Shown here: piece after piece, positions 42,000 to 50,490 of the stretch
Position numbering within the stretch: position 1 is the first letter of the stretch
How the letters are laid out: every line of letters starts with the position of its first letter
DNA from: Nocardia terpenica
GTDB taxonomy: Bacteria > Actinomycetota > Actinomycetes > Mycobacteriales > Mycobacteriaceae
DNA length: 64,000 bases
Direction: 5' to 3'
NCBI RefSeq assembly: GCF_013186535.1
Contig: NZ_JABMCZ010000001.1
Location: forward strand, 124,001 to 188,000
Program-made: the position numbers and the translations under genes
Notes under the pieces: generated by a model
Databases searched by the model: none
What the model was told of the DNA's origin: nothing
Seen by the model: only the letters and a program-made list of their open reading frames with translations

Positions 42000-44906
42000 C
42001 TCGACTGGGCGGCGGACCGGAAGTGGCCACCAGAACCAGCGTCCGGTGAGTGCGGCGATGGCGGGGATGACGAAGGAGCGGACGATGAGGGTGTCCAGGA
42101 ACAGGCCGAGGCCGACGGTGGTGCCGATCTGTGCGATGTTGTGCGCGTAGCTGACCAGGGTCGCGAACATGGTGAGCCCGAAGACGAGGCCCGCCGTGGT
42201 CACCACGCCGCCGGTATTGGCCATGGATCGTATGATTCCGGTATTTATTCCGGCTTTGATCTCTTCCTTGAAACGGGCGACGAGTAGCAAATTATAGTCC
42301 GCCCCTACCGCGACCAAGAATATGAATGACACCGGCGCGACCGACCAGTGCAGCGGATTTCCTACGATGTGCTGCCAGATGAATACACTGAGCCCTAGAG
42401 CGGACACGTAGGACAGTGCGACGGTCCCGATCACCGCGATCGCCGAAACCAGACTCCGCAGCACGAGCAGGATAATACAGAAAACGAAGGCGAACGCGGC
42501 AACGATGCTGGTGATGAAGTCCTCGTGCGCGAATGCCTGAATATTCAGCAGGGTGCCGCCCGGCCCTCCGATGGTGACGGTACTGCTCGCGAGGGATGTG
42601 CCCTTGACGGCCTGCATCGCGGTGGGAATGACCTTCTCGCTGATATTCATGGCCTCGTGGCTGAAGCCCTCGCCCTGTGGTGTGACGACCATGCGGGTGA
42701 CCTTGCCGTCGGGTGAGAAGAAGTAGGGCATGGCCTGTTTGAACAGGTCGTTGTCGAAGGCTTGGCTCGGGAGGAAGAAGTAGGCGTTCGGGTCACCCAT
42801 GGAGAAGCCCTGCCGGAGATCGTCGGCGAATTGCGTGATTTCCGATACCTGCGGTGTGAGGAGTTTCAAGACGCTCTGCAGCGGCGTGAGGATTGCCTTG
42901 ATCTGGGTGATGAAGCCGCGCAGGGTGCTGAGCTGATCGGTGAGCTGCGGAAAGGTCCCGGCGAGGGACTTCACGCTGTCGGTCAGGCCGTCCGCGATGC
43001 CGTCGAATTGGTCGAGGTCGTCGAAGAGTGAGAATCCCGTGACCGCGGCTCGGCAGGGATCGATATTTCCGCAGTTCGGAACGGTTCCCACGAATTGTTT
43101 GACCGGCTCGGCCGTATCCCGCAGCGAATGCAGCTTCGCTGTCACGCCGCCCAGCGCGGTTCGCAAGTTCTCCGCTTGCCCTGCGGCTCGGCCGATGCCC
43201 GCTCCACCGGTGTCGAGGGCTTTCTCCAGACCGTCGGCGACCTGCTCGAGCTGCCCGATGCTTCCGGACAGCGAATTGAGATCGTCGAGCCGCTGGGAGA
43301 GCAGGTTCGCCAGTTGGGTGAGACGTCCCCCGACGTATCCGGCTTGATTGGCCAGCGTGCCCTGTTCCAGCGGGGCCGCGAGCGGTCGGGTGATGCCTTG
43401 CACATTGCTGATTCCAGGAATGGACAGCACCGCGTTGGTGAGTTTCGCCAGGGCGATCGCGTCGGCGGGATTGCGCATGTCATGATCGGCTTCGATCAGC
43501 AGCAGGCTGGGTGCCATGATATTCGGCGGCAGATGGCGATCGGCCGCCGCGAACCCCAGATTCGCGGGCGAATTGCTCGGCTGCGCGATCCGCTCGTTGA
43601 AGCTGGGCCGGAAGGTCGGCAAGACGAGAATCGACAGGATGAGCACGGACAGGGCGGCCGCCAGGACCGGTCCCGGCCAGCGCACCACGCAGACGGCGAT
43701 CCGCCGCCAGCGCCGCAGTGACCGCTGCTCACGGGGTTCGAGGAAGCCGAGGCGGCTACCGACCGCGAGAAAGGCGGGCCCGAGTGTCAGCGCGGCGGCG
43801 AGGGTCACGATCACGGCCACCGTGCACGGCAGGCCGGAGGTGCTGAATATCGCAAGCCGGGTGAATGCCATGCAGGCGGTTGCTCCGGCGACCGTCAAAC
43901 CGGACGCGATAATGATGTGCTGCACCCCGGTCAATGCCGTGTAATAGGCGGTGGTCGGGTCCTCACCCGCGCGGCGCGCCTCCTGATATCTACCCAGCAG
44001 AAACACGCCGTAATCGATGGCCGCGCCGAGCACGATCACCGCGAGCAACGCCGAGGCGAAAATCGAGACGCCAATGATGTGATGCTCGCCGAGAAATGCC
44101 ACGATCGGCCGTGCGACGGCGAGCCCCATGCCCGCTATCAGCAGCGGCATCGCCACCGTGACCGGTGAGCGATACACCCAGATCAGCACGCCGAAGACGA
44201 GCAGAGCCGACACCACGACGAGCAGAAGAATCGAATTATTGATCGACACCAGTTCGTCGTTCACCACCGCCGACGGTCCGGTCAGGTAGACCTTGATCCC
44301 CGATGGCGGCGGGAATCCGGCGATGATGTCACGGACCGCCTGCGTGGATTCCATCGCCAGGGCGGTGCCCATATTCCCGGTCAGATTGAGCAGCACGAAT
44401 GCGGCTTTTCCGTCGGAGCTCTCGTTCGCGGGCGCGAAGATGGGATTGGACCACAGGTCCATCGACGAGCTGACGTGTTTGCTGTCCTGATCCAATCGGT
44501 GCAGCAGATCCTGGTAGTACCGGTGCGCCGCATCCCCGAGCGGCTTATCGCCCTCGAGCAGAACATAGGTGAAGTTATTGGTCCCGGCCCCGCCGAAGTA
44601 GTTGCCCATCTTCGCGATCGCCTGCACCGAGGACGCCTGGTCCGGCAGAAACGACCGGGCATGCCCTTCGATCACCTTCTCGAACTGGGGAACGAACAGG
44701 TTCAACCCGCCCGCGGCTATCAACCAGACCCCGATGACGGGCACCGCGAAGAGATACAGCAACCGCGCATACAACGGCCGCCCGGGAGTACGCGCCCAGT
44801 GCCTGATATCGAAGGGCACCCGGAACTCGTCCCGCACCCGGGAAATAAGGTCACCGCCGCGATCGCGCAGCGAGGCCCACTCCGGGAGAATCGACGGCCT
44901 GTTCAT
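41997..44906 (-). CDS. MmpL-family RND lipid transporter
   Basis: 969 residues from ATG 44906, the usual MmpL size. Two halves each have an external loop domain and five or six membrane helices: first membrane block at about 205-380 (ILLLVVVSALLVFGVLIWVY, VIVLGAAIDYGVFLLGRYQE with the proton-relay Asp-Tyr), second at about 780-965 (VSFIFLVAVGADYNLLLVAR). It exports mycolate-associated or other complex lipids using the proton gradient. The start overlaps the MmpS stop by four bases. The 3' end abuts the CoA-transferase remnant. Confidence 0.93.
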   Translation of the reverse strand: MNRPSILPEWASLRDRGGDLISRVRDEFRVPFDIRHWARTPGRPLYARLLYLFAVPVIGVWLIAAGGLNLFVPQFEKVIEGHARSFLPDQASSVQAIAKMGNYFGGAGTNNFTYVLLEGDKPLGDAAHRYYQDLLHRLDQDSKHVSSSMDLWSNPIFAPANESSDGKAAFVLLNLTGNMGTALAMESTQAVRDIIAGFPPPSGIKVYLTGPSAVVNDELVSINNSILLLVVVSALLVFGVLIWVYRSPVTVAMPLLIAGMGLAVARPIVAFLGEHHIIGVSIFASALLAVIVLGAAIDYGVFLLGRYQEARRAGEDPTTAYYTALTGVQHIIIASGLTVAGATACMAFTRLAIFSTSGLPCTVAVIVTLAAALTLGPAFLAVGSRLGFLEPREQRSLRRWRRIAVCVVRWPGPVLAAALSVLILSILVLPTFRPSFNERIAQPSNSPANLGFAAADRHLPPNIMAPSLLLIEADHDMRNPADAIALAKLTNAVLSIPGISNVQGITRPLAAPLEQGTLANQAGYVGGRLTQLANLLSQRLDDLNSLSGSIGQLEQVADGLEKALDTGGAGIGRAAGQAENLRTALGGVTAKLHSLRDTAEPVKQFVGTVPNCGNIDPCRAAVTGFSLFDDLDQFDGIADGLTDSVKSLAGTFPQLTDQLSTLRGFITQIKAILTPLQSVLKLLTPQVSEITQFADDLRQGFSMGDPNAYFFLPSQAFDNDLFKQAMPYFFSPDGKVTRMVVTPQGEGFSHEAMNISEKVIPTAMQAVKGTSLASSTVTIGGPGGTLLNIQAFAHEDFITSIVAAFAFVFCIILLVLRSLVSAIAVIGTVALSYVSALGLSVFIWQHIVGNPLHWSVAPVSFIFLVAVGADYNLLLVARFKEEIKAGINTGIIRSMANTGGVVTTAGLVFGLTMFATLVSYAHNIAQIGTTVGLGLFLDTLIVRSFVIPAIAALTGRWFWWPLPVRRPVE

Positions 44907-45316
44907 GACACGAGCACCTTGCAATTCACCGCCGCGGACGGCTCGTCCGACGACTGCGTATCCCGAACTTCCCCATTGATGACGATCCGGCAGGAGACCC
45001 GATCGGCGGTCGATTGCGCGATCAAACCCGTCGACAAGGTCAACTTGTGGGTGTGCAGCGAGGTGCGCCACGGCAGCGTGGCCTGCACGGTCTGCACCGC
45101 GCCGTTCTGATCCAGAAACGACAGGCTCGCCGACGCGTTCGCCGGGCCGTCGACCTGATAGTCGATCACCTTGTCGACGGGCCTACCCAGCGAAGGAGGT
45201 GGATTCGAATGCCCGATCGCCAGGTCCGGAATTTCACTGAGCCGCAAATGCGCAATGAAGCCCCCGGCCGCGCCGAGCGTCACGACCACGACGACGTACA
45301 CCCACGCCCGCCGCAT
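44903..45316 (-). CDS. MmpS-family accessory protein
   Basis: 137 residues. One N-terminal membrane helix (residues about 5-22) and an external beta domain with VIDYQVDGPANASASLSFLD, LPWRTSLHTHKLTLSTGLIA and SCRIVINGEV, the MmpS pattern. It partners the MmpL protein encoded directly after it in lipid export. It lies 21 bases downstream of the diiron oxygenase gene, so all three may be one operon controlled by the 46431-46454 palindrome. Confidence 0.9.
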   Translation of the reverse strand: MRRAWVYVVVVVTLGAAGGFIAHLRLSEIPDLAIGHSNPPPSLGRPVDKVIDYQVDGPANASASLSFLDQNGAVQTVQATLPWRTSLHTHKLTLSTGLIAQSTADRVSCRIVINGEVRDTQSSDEPSAAVNCKVLVS

Positions 45317-45337
45317 ACCGATCTCCTCCCGCGCGCC

Positions 45338-46363
45338 CTACAGGAGATCCGCGCGGACCGGTCCGCGGAGATCGGCGGTAACCGGTTCGCTGCGGTAGCG
45401 GGCCGGTCGCCCGTCGATGCGGCACAGCTTCCAGACCACCCGCGCGGCCGGGTTCATCAGCCCGCTGTTCTCCGCAAGCATGCGAACATCGGCGAACGCG
45501 TCCCGCAGCGCCTGCCGCGACCGGGGGCTGCGCCAGTAGATGTCGCGGAACACAGCGCGCGGGATGCGGAACTGGGTGCGGAACCGCCGCGGCGGCACCG
45601 CGATCAGCTCACACGCGACCCGCATGGTGATCGGAACCAGCAGCGACAATGTCACCCGGCCGATCGGCGTCAGCCCGCCGGTGTTCTCCTCGATGTAGCG
45701 GTGCGCGAAGGAGATATGGCGCGCTTCCTCGGCGATATGGATCTGCATGACCCGACGCACCGCCGGATGCACCGCCTCACCAGCGCGCAGGATGGTCTTC
45801 TGCGTATGGTCGATCGGCTCCTCCCCCGCGAGCACCATCGTGAAGAACCAGGTCGGAAACACGATGGGCACCAACGGAATGAACGGGGCGAGCAGCCGCA
45901 TGACCCGCGGCATACCGGGCACATCGACGCCGATCCGATTGATCAGCTCCTGGAACATCTGGTTGTGATTACACTCCTCGGCCGCCTCGTGGGTGCTGTA
46001 CCGGAACTCCGGCGACCCGTTCGGCAGCGAGAATGTGTACTGCATCAGCCCGCGGATCAGCAGATTCTCGAACTGCACACCGACCTTGGCGATATTGGCC
46101 TGCCGCCACAGCCCGATCTCGATCCGCCGCTCCCGCGGCAACCCCCGGTACCACGCGCTCCCCCCGATCGGATCGACCTCGGGCAGAATCCAGTGATCGT
46201 CGTCGACATCGATGGCGAACTCCGGTGCGTCCCAGTCGATATCGAGAAACGGATCGAACCGCCGATGCACCGACCCCTCCGAAAGAGTCTGCAGCAGTTC
46301 GGCATACGACTGCTCGTCGCGCCCCTGACCGACACGACGGACAGGTCCGGTCGAGATCGTCAT
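45338..46363 (-). CDS. AurF-like diiron oxygenase
   Basis: 341 residues from ATG 46363 behind AGGAGTT. Diiron ligands of the AurF/ferritin-like family appear as E in VQFENLL, the pair in STHEAAEECNHNQMFQELIN and MQIHIAEEARHISFAHRYIE (E..EARH). The type enzyme, AurF, N-oxygenates an arylamine; related proteins next to lipid transport genes probably hydroxylate lipid or polyketide intermediates. The adjacent MmpS/MmpL genes suggest the oxidised product is exported. Confidence 0.87.
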   Translation of the reverse strand: MTISTGPVRRVGQGRDEQSYAELLQTLSEGSVHRRFDPFLDIDWDAPEFAIDVDDDHWILPEVDPIGGSAWYRGLPRERRIEIGLWRQANIAKVGVQFENLLIRGLMQYTFSLPNGSPEFRYSTHEAAEECNHNQMFQELINRIGVDVPGMPRVMRLLAPFIPLVPIVFPTWFFTMVLAGEEPIDHTQKTILRAGEAVHPAVRRVMQIHIAEEARHISFAHRYIEENTGGLTPIGRVTLSLLVPITMRVACELIAVPPRRFRTQFRIPRAVFRDIYWRSPRSRQALRDAFADVRMLAENSGLMNPAARVVWKLCRIDGRPARYRSEPVTADLRGPVRADLL

Positions 46364-46430
46364 CGCAACTCCTTTGTCCGATGGGTGGCGCTCTCGCACG
46401 ACCGCGTCCGCGCCGTTTAGTGGTACACCA

Positions 46431-46454
46431 TGTCACATACAGTTACATGTGACA
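46431..46454. promoter_or_regulatory. Palindrome upstream of the diiron oxygenase
   Basis: TGTCACAT (46431-46438) and ATGTGACA (46447-46454) are perfect 8-bp arms with an 8-base spacer, 68 bases before the start at 46363. This is the size of a TetR or GntR operator. No regulator gene is adjacent. Confidence 0.6.
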
Positions 46455-46509
46455 AGTGGTAACATTAAAATCGATACGCTCGCGCTCTTGGTATCTACGA
46501 GGGGACGGA

Positions 46510-47031
46510 TCAGAACGGTGGTATCGGGCGGATCGACAGGGCAGGGTGTTCCATCAGGACTTCGGCGACATGCTCTGCCTGCTGCCGTGCGGGCGGGCCG
46601 TCTTCGTGCTGTTCGAGAATGTCTTCAAGCAGATCGATGATGGCTTTCGAGGCGAACTGCCGGTCTCGGTCCAGGCTCTCGAACTCGGTGGCGAGTCGTC
46701 TGAGATCGTGCGTCGTCCACAGTCTGAGTTCGTCCGGTCCCGCATCGAGGTGCTGGCGGCCGAAAGTCTCTGCATCACCGAGAGTTTCCGCAGCCTCACG
46801 CATGCGGTCCGGTAGCGGTCGCGTGTGCTTGGCGAGGGACCACGGGGGACCTTTTCGGTAGATCCGGGTCATGTCCTCCCACTTGTCGCTCGGGGTCGAT
46901 GTGTAGAAGTCGTCCAACTGAACGAGGAGGCGGCCGTCGTCGGTCACCACGGCCAAACTGGTGCCGCCGGGGGAGGTCAGGGTGTACAGGCCAGGGCTGA
47001 GATCGCCCATCGGCCAAGGAGTACTGGTCAT
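46510..47031 (-). CDS. Candidate immunity protein for the adjacent ADP-ribosyltransferase
   Basis: 173 residues from ATG 47031, one base after the toxin stop. No signal peptide and no membrane segment, so cytoplasmic. The sequence is acidic (LVQLDDFYTSTPSDKWEDM, IDLLEDILEQHEDGP), a feature of many immunity proteins that cover a basic toxin surface. The N-terminal part (GDLSPGLYTLTSPGGTSLAV) may form a small beta domain. I know no family. The role is inferred from position alone. Confidence 0.55.
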   Translation of the reverse strand: MTSTPWPMGDLSPGLYTLTSPGGTSLAVVTDDGRLLVQLDDFYTSTPSDKWEDMTRIYRKGPPWSLAKHTRPLPDRMREAAETLGDAETFGRQHLDAGPDELRLWTTHDLRRLATEFESLDRDRQFASKAIIDLLEDILEQHEDGPPARQQAEHVAEVLMEHPALSIRPIPPF

Positions 47032-47032
47032 A

Positions 47033-48049
47033 TCAGCGTACTTCGGTCATCTCGATGTGGTTGATTTCGATATTGCTTCCGTCGGTCCTTGGGATGTACT
47101 GCTTGTGCGTGCCGGTCACACGGAATCGAGTGCCGGGCAGAAACACCACCTCTTGCTCCCAGGGAAATCCAGAGTGCTTGCTTACGTCTCTGCCAGTCTC
47201 GGACATGATGTGGAATCTGACCGTGCCGGAATTGACACCTGCCTCGGTTGCCGAGGTGCTGGTGAAAGCCTTCTCGGTGATCGTATTTCCCGGTTTGTAC
47301 TGTTTTAGCACATCGGCGGGAAGGTCCGCGCCGCGGAATACCTCGCCTCGATGTACGGGTAATTTCTTCAAGGCCCCGATCAATTTTTTGATACGTTCGT
47401 GCTGCTCGCGCGTGCCGCGTCCTGCCCGCAGGGCGTTGTTGAGGTCCTCAGAGCCGCTGCCGGTGTAACTGCGTACCGCCGCGGCCTCGTCCTGGGTCAG
47501 TCGGCCTGTGCGGTGGGCTTCGCTATGTCCGTTTCCGTGCTGTTCGGCGGAACCGCCATGGTGGTTGCTGTGCGGTTCGGGATGTTCCGGGGCCGGGCCT
47601 GCGGTCGGATGTCGGTTCAGGATCGTTGTCAGGAAATGGCCTATTGCGGCCGTCGCCACGGCCCCACCGGCGACCGCGTCGCCAATTGCCGCGCCCGTGG
47701 CGCCGAGGGCGAGGCAGCCGACGGTGTCGTCTTCGGGAGTCATGACGCCCGACGATGTTGCGTCGGCTACGGCGCTGCCGGTTGCCGCGCCTGCCGCGCA
47801 TCCGATTGCGGCTCCGATCACCGCGCCGGGCAGTGCCGCGGCCTGTCCCGCGCCCATTTCGAGATTCAATGTGTTCAGTGCTTCGTCGAGATTGTCGCCG
47901 TCCGCGCCCTCGTCGAGTGGTGCGGAGTCGCTTTTATCGGCCTGCTCGGCCGGTGGCTGCGGCGGAGCGGCGTTACATGTTTCGGAGCCCGCAATCAGAA
48001 TTCCGGCCGCCAGAATCGCGGTCGCGGTCGACGAGCGAAGGTTCACCAA
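47033..48049 (-). CDS. Secreted ADP-ribosyltransferase (R-S-E class)
   Basis: 338 residues from ATG 48049. Signal peptide about 1-27 (TATAILAAGILIAGS...TCNA). Residues 66-140 are a Gly/Ala-rich hydrophobic zone with many GxxxG-like steps (ALPGAVIGAAIGCAAGAATG and ALGATGAAIGDAVAGGAVAT) that could insert in membranes. A His/Gly linker (146-180) precedes the ART domain (183-338): Arg239 in EVFRGADLP, the STS motif FTSTS (262-266) and the ExE motif WEQEVVF (Glu298, Glu300). All catalytic residues of the C3/VIP2-like class are present. Likely transfers ADP-ribose from NAD to an unknown target. A small acidic protein gene follows. Confidence 0.82.
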   Translation of the reverse strand: MVNLRSSTATAILAAGILIAGSETCNAAPPQPPAEQADKSDSAPLDEGADGDNLDEALNTLNLEMGAGQAAALPGAVIGAAIGCAAGAATGSAVADATSSGVMTPEDDTVGCLALGATGAAIGDAVAGGAVATAAIGHFLTTILNRHPTAGPAPEHPEPHSNHHGGSAEQHGNGHSEAHRTGRLTQDEAAAVRSYTGSGSEDLNNALRAGRGTREQHERIKKLIGALKKLPVHRGEVFRGADLPADVLKQYKPGNTITEKAFTSTSATEAGVNSGTVRFHIMSETGRDVSKHSGFPWEQEVVFLPGTRFRVTGTHKQYIPRTDGSNIEINHIEMTEVR

Positions 48050-48141
48050 TCATCCCTGTCTGTTCGACGTGACATTTTCCCTCGAGCAACGGGCCCGACG
48101 GATCCCCCGATGAGGCGGCATTGATCGGACCGCACTGATCC

Positions 48142-48164
48142 ATCTACGTAGCGGAATAGTAGAT
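48142..48164. promoter_or_regulatory. TCTACGTA-N6-TAGTAGA operator, copy 1
   Basis: ATCTAC (48142-48147) and GTAGAT (48159-48164) flank 11 bases. The 21-mer 48143-48163 has TCTACGTA at one end and TAGTAGA at the other, as in copy 2. It lies about 95 bases upstream of the ADP-ribosyltransferase start. Confidence 0.5.
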
Positions 48165-48285
48165 TGAGACGGGCGACCTGTCAAAGAGGGGCATGGCGGA
48201 GTCCCTGCGGGACTGAACGCAATCCGAAATGTCCGAATTGTTCTGTACTGTAACGGATTTGGCGTGCCCTCGCCTTCTTGTTACT

Positions 48286-48308
48286 GTCTACGTACCTACC
48301 TAGTAGAC
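48286..48308. promoter_or_regulatory. TCTACGTA-N6-TAGTAGA operator, copy 2
   Basis: GTCTAC (48286-48291) and GTAGAC (48303-48308) flank 11 bases, the same spacing as copy 1, with the outer 15 bases of the 21-mer 48287-48307 identical to it. Located 144 bases from copy 1, centre to centre. Confidence 0.5.
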
Positions 48309-48363
48309 GAGCCGATTGGAGTGGTGGGGGAGCGCATCGCGGGGAATATCGAGACCGTGACGG

Positions 48364-49626
48364 TTATGCGCGGCCGGTGAGCATCATGTGCCAGTAGAAG
48401 AACGGGAGTCCGTACCGTTTCAGGTACCACATGTCTCGTCGCGGCCTGGTGGTGTCGATGATCGGGAAGGATGATGTGTGGTGGCCGGTGTAGTCGAATT
48501 CCGCGAGTAGCACCGTCCTGCGTGATGTGGTCAGCGGGCAGGATCCGTAGCCGTTGTAGCGGGCGGTCGGCGGGCGTGCCGCCAGGGTGGCGAGCAGGTT
48601 GTCGACCACGACGGGGGCCTGTTTACGCACGGCGGCACCGGTTTTCGCGTTCGGGGTGGAGCCGACGTCACCGAGGGCGAAGATGTCGGGAAAGCGGTTG
48701 TGCCGCAACGTGTGTCTGTCGATGTCGACCCAGCCTGCGCTGCTGTGCGGGTCGGCGATCGGGGAGGCTTTGATCCAATCCGGGGCCGACTGCGGCGCGA
48801 CCACGTGCAGCATGTCGTAGGTGATCGAGTCGGTGGTCCCGGTGGCGTTGTTCGCGATCACGACCTGTCTGCCGATGGGATCGACCTCGGTGAGTTCGCT
48901 GTCGAGCCGCACCTCGATGCCGTAACCGGCGGCAACGCGCTCGAGCTCCCGGGCGAAGACCTCGATGCCGAACATGGCCGGTGTCGGCATGACCAGCACC
49001 ACTCGGATGTCTTTCAGCACGCCGTGCCGACGCCAATGATCGCAGGCGAGGTAGGCGATCTTCTGCGGGGCGCCGCCGCATTTGATCGGCCCGGTCGGCA
49101 TGGTGAAAATCGCAGTGCCCGACCGCATATTGCGAATCAGCTCCCAGGTCTTGGGTGCGAGATCGCGGGCATAGTTGCTCGCCGCGAAGGGCGTTGCGAG
49201 GGCGGGGCGGACTCCGGGGATCGCGTCCCAGTCGGTCTGGACTCCCGGGCAGACGACGAGGCGTTCGTAGTCGATCGCCGTGCCGTCCTCGAGCGTCACC
49301 CGCCTGCGGGCGGGATCGATGTCGCGGGCGGCCCGCCTGATCCAGGTCGCTCCCTTCGGCATCACCGACGCCTGCGGCCGACCGCTGTCGGCCATCGAGG
49401 CGCATCCGCCGCCGACGAGAGTCCACAGCGGCTGGTAGTAGTGCGTGACCGCGGGGTCGATGACACAGACCTCCCGGCCTCGCCGCCGCAGGCGAGACGC
49501 GACGCTGATACCGGCGCTACCACCTCCCACGACGACGATTTCGTGATGTCCGGCGAGCGAGAGCTGCTCCCGCCGCCTCCCCTCGAGCCTGCCGGACAAA
49601 AATGTACGGACATTGCGGATCGTCAT
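48364..49626 (-). CDS. sqr: Sulfide:quinone oxidoreductase, type II-like
   Basis: 420 residues from ATG 49626; no ribosome site, but TAATGT lies six bases upstream, so the mRNA is probably leaderless. FAD motif IVVVGGGSAGISVASRLRRR (30-49). Active-site cysteines are Cys183 in GPIKCGGAPQKIAYL and Cys363 in YNGYGSCPLTTSR, the arrangement of eukaryote-like type II enzymes, and the C-terminus (WYLKRYGLPFFYWHMML) is the amphipathic membrane-contact helix. It oxidises sulfide to persulfide or polysulfide and reduces the quinone pool. Divergent from the gntR-tauE-pdo-sulfite oxidase operon. Confidence 0.9.
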   Translation of the reverse strand: MTIRNVRTFLSGRLEGRRREQLSLAGHHEIVVVGGGSAGISVASRLRRRGREVCVIDPAVTHYYQPLWTLVGGGCASMADSGRPQASVMPKGATWIRRAARDIDPARRRVTLEDGTAIDYERLVVCPGVQTDWDAIPGVRPALATPFAASNYARDLAPKTWELIRNMRSGTAIFTMPTGPIKCGGAPQKIAYLACDHWRRHGVLKDIRVVLVMPTPAMFGIEVFARELERVAAGYGIEVRLDSELTEVDPIGRQVVIANNATGTTDSITYDMLHVVAPQSAPDWIKASPIADPHSSAGWVDIDRHTLRHNRFPDIFALGDVGSTPNAKTGAAVRKQAPVVVDNLLATLAARPPTARYNGYGSCPLTTSRRTVLLAEFDYTGHHTSSFPIIDTTRPRRDMWYLKRYGLPFFYWHMMLTGRA

Positions 49627-49637
49627 GTCCGTACATT
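49601..49637. promoter_or_regulatory. Perfect 13-bp inverted repeat over the sqr start
   Basis: AATGTACGGACAT (49601-49613) and ATGTCCGTACATT (49625-49637) are perfect inverses with an 11-base spacer. The right arm overlaps the sqr start codon and its -10; the left arm lies in the sqr coding sequence. The adjacent GntR regulator probably binds here and controls both directions. Confidence 0.75.
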
Positions 49638-49676
49638 AATCTGATCGCGAAGTCGTCGACAACCGCCGGAGAGCCA

Positions 49677-50483
49677 GTGCCCCTTACGAACTCGGACAAG
49701 ACCCCCGCCCGTCCGCTGCTCCGGGAGGCGGGCCTACCGCTGTGGCGGCAACTGCAGGCCGATCTGCGTCGTCGACTGCGGGAGGGCGAGTTCACCGAGC
49801 AATTCCCCGGTGAGCTGGAACTACGAGACGAATACGGCGTCAGCCGCCACACCGTCCGCGAGGCCCTGCGTGCGCTGCGCGAGGAGGGCATGGTCACCGC
49901 GACCCGCGGCCGCCCCGCCAAACTCGCTGCGCCGGGCGAGATCACCCAGCCCCTCGGCGCCCTCTACAGCCTGTTCGCTTCCGTCGAGGCAGCCGATCTG
50001 CGTCAGCGCAGCATCGTGCGCCGACTCGATGCCCGCCACGACGCCTACGCGGCGGTCCGCCTCGGCCTCGAGGAATCGACGCCGCTGATCTACCTGGAGC
50101 GGCTGCGCCTGGCCGACGAACAGCCGCTGGCGATCGATTGCGCCTGGCTTCCGGCCGCTCTCGCCCGTCCCCTGCTCGACGCGGATTTCTCGCACACCTC
50201 CCTCTACGACGAGCTCGCCGCCCGCTGCGGTGTCCGGCTGACCGGCGGGCAGGAGCAGATCCGAGCGGTGGTCCCCACCCCCGCGCAACAACGGCTGCTC
50301 GACATCGGTCCCGAGACGGCCGCCATGAAGGTCGAACGGATGGGCACGGCCGACGGCACCCCCGTCGAATGGCGCACGTCGCTGATCCGCGGGGACCGTT
50401 TCAGCGTTGTCGCCGACTTCTCGGCGCGGTCGGGGTACAGCGTCAATCTTGCTGCGCCCAGGGACTTTTCGTATTCGGCCTAG
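49677..50483 (+). CDS. GntR-family regulator, HutC/UTRA type
   Basis: 268 residues from GTG 49677. The winged helix is at about residues 20-85 (LPLWRQLQADLRRRLREGEF, ELRDEYGVSRHTVREALRAL), and the UTRA sensor domain occupies about 105-265 (RLGLEESTPLIYLERLRLAD, TPVEWRTSLIRGDRFSVVAD). HutC-type proteins normally bind small organic acids or sugars; here the position between sqr and the other sulfur genes suggests a sulfur-related signal. It is first in the plus-strand operon, eight bases before the TauE-type gene. Confidence 0.9.
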   Translation: MPLTNSDKTPARPLLREAGLPLWRQLQADLRRRLREGEFTEQFPGELELRDEYGVSRHTVREALRALREEGMVTATRGRPAKLAAPGEITQPLGALYSLFASVEAADLRQRSIVRRLDARHDAYAAVRLGLEESTPLIYLERLRLADEQPLAIDCAWLPAALARPLLDADFSHTSLYDELAARCGVRLTGGQEQIRAVVPTPAQQRLLDIGPETAAMKVERMGTADGTPVEWRTSLIRGDRFSVVADFSARSGYSVNLAAPRDFSYSA

Positions 50484-50490
50484 GAGATTC

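Larger units (their letters stand above)
48050..48363. other. Regulatory interval upstream of the ADP-ribosyltransferase
   Basis: No gene in these 314 bases. They contain the two dyads at 48142-48164 and 48286-48308. The rest shows no coding character and no other structure that I can support. Confidence 0.5.

Noticed and set aside
40405..42000. Genomic island or active mobile element around the methyltransferase
   Set aside because: Both flanking remnants are tiny, without ends, target duplications or integrase; evidence shows only old decay.
48364..49644. Plus-strand 314-codon frame opposite sqr
   Set aside because: Antisense shadow; composition GGVVRD/GRHGEN-like with no domain.
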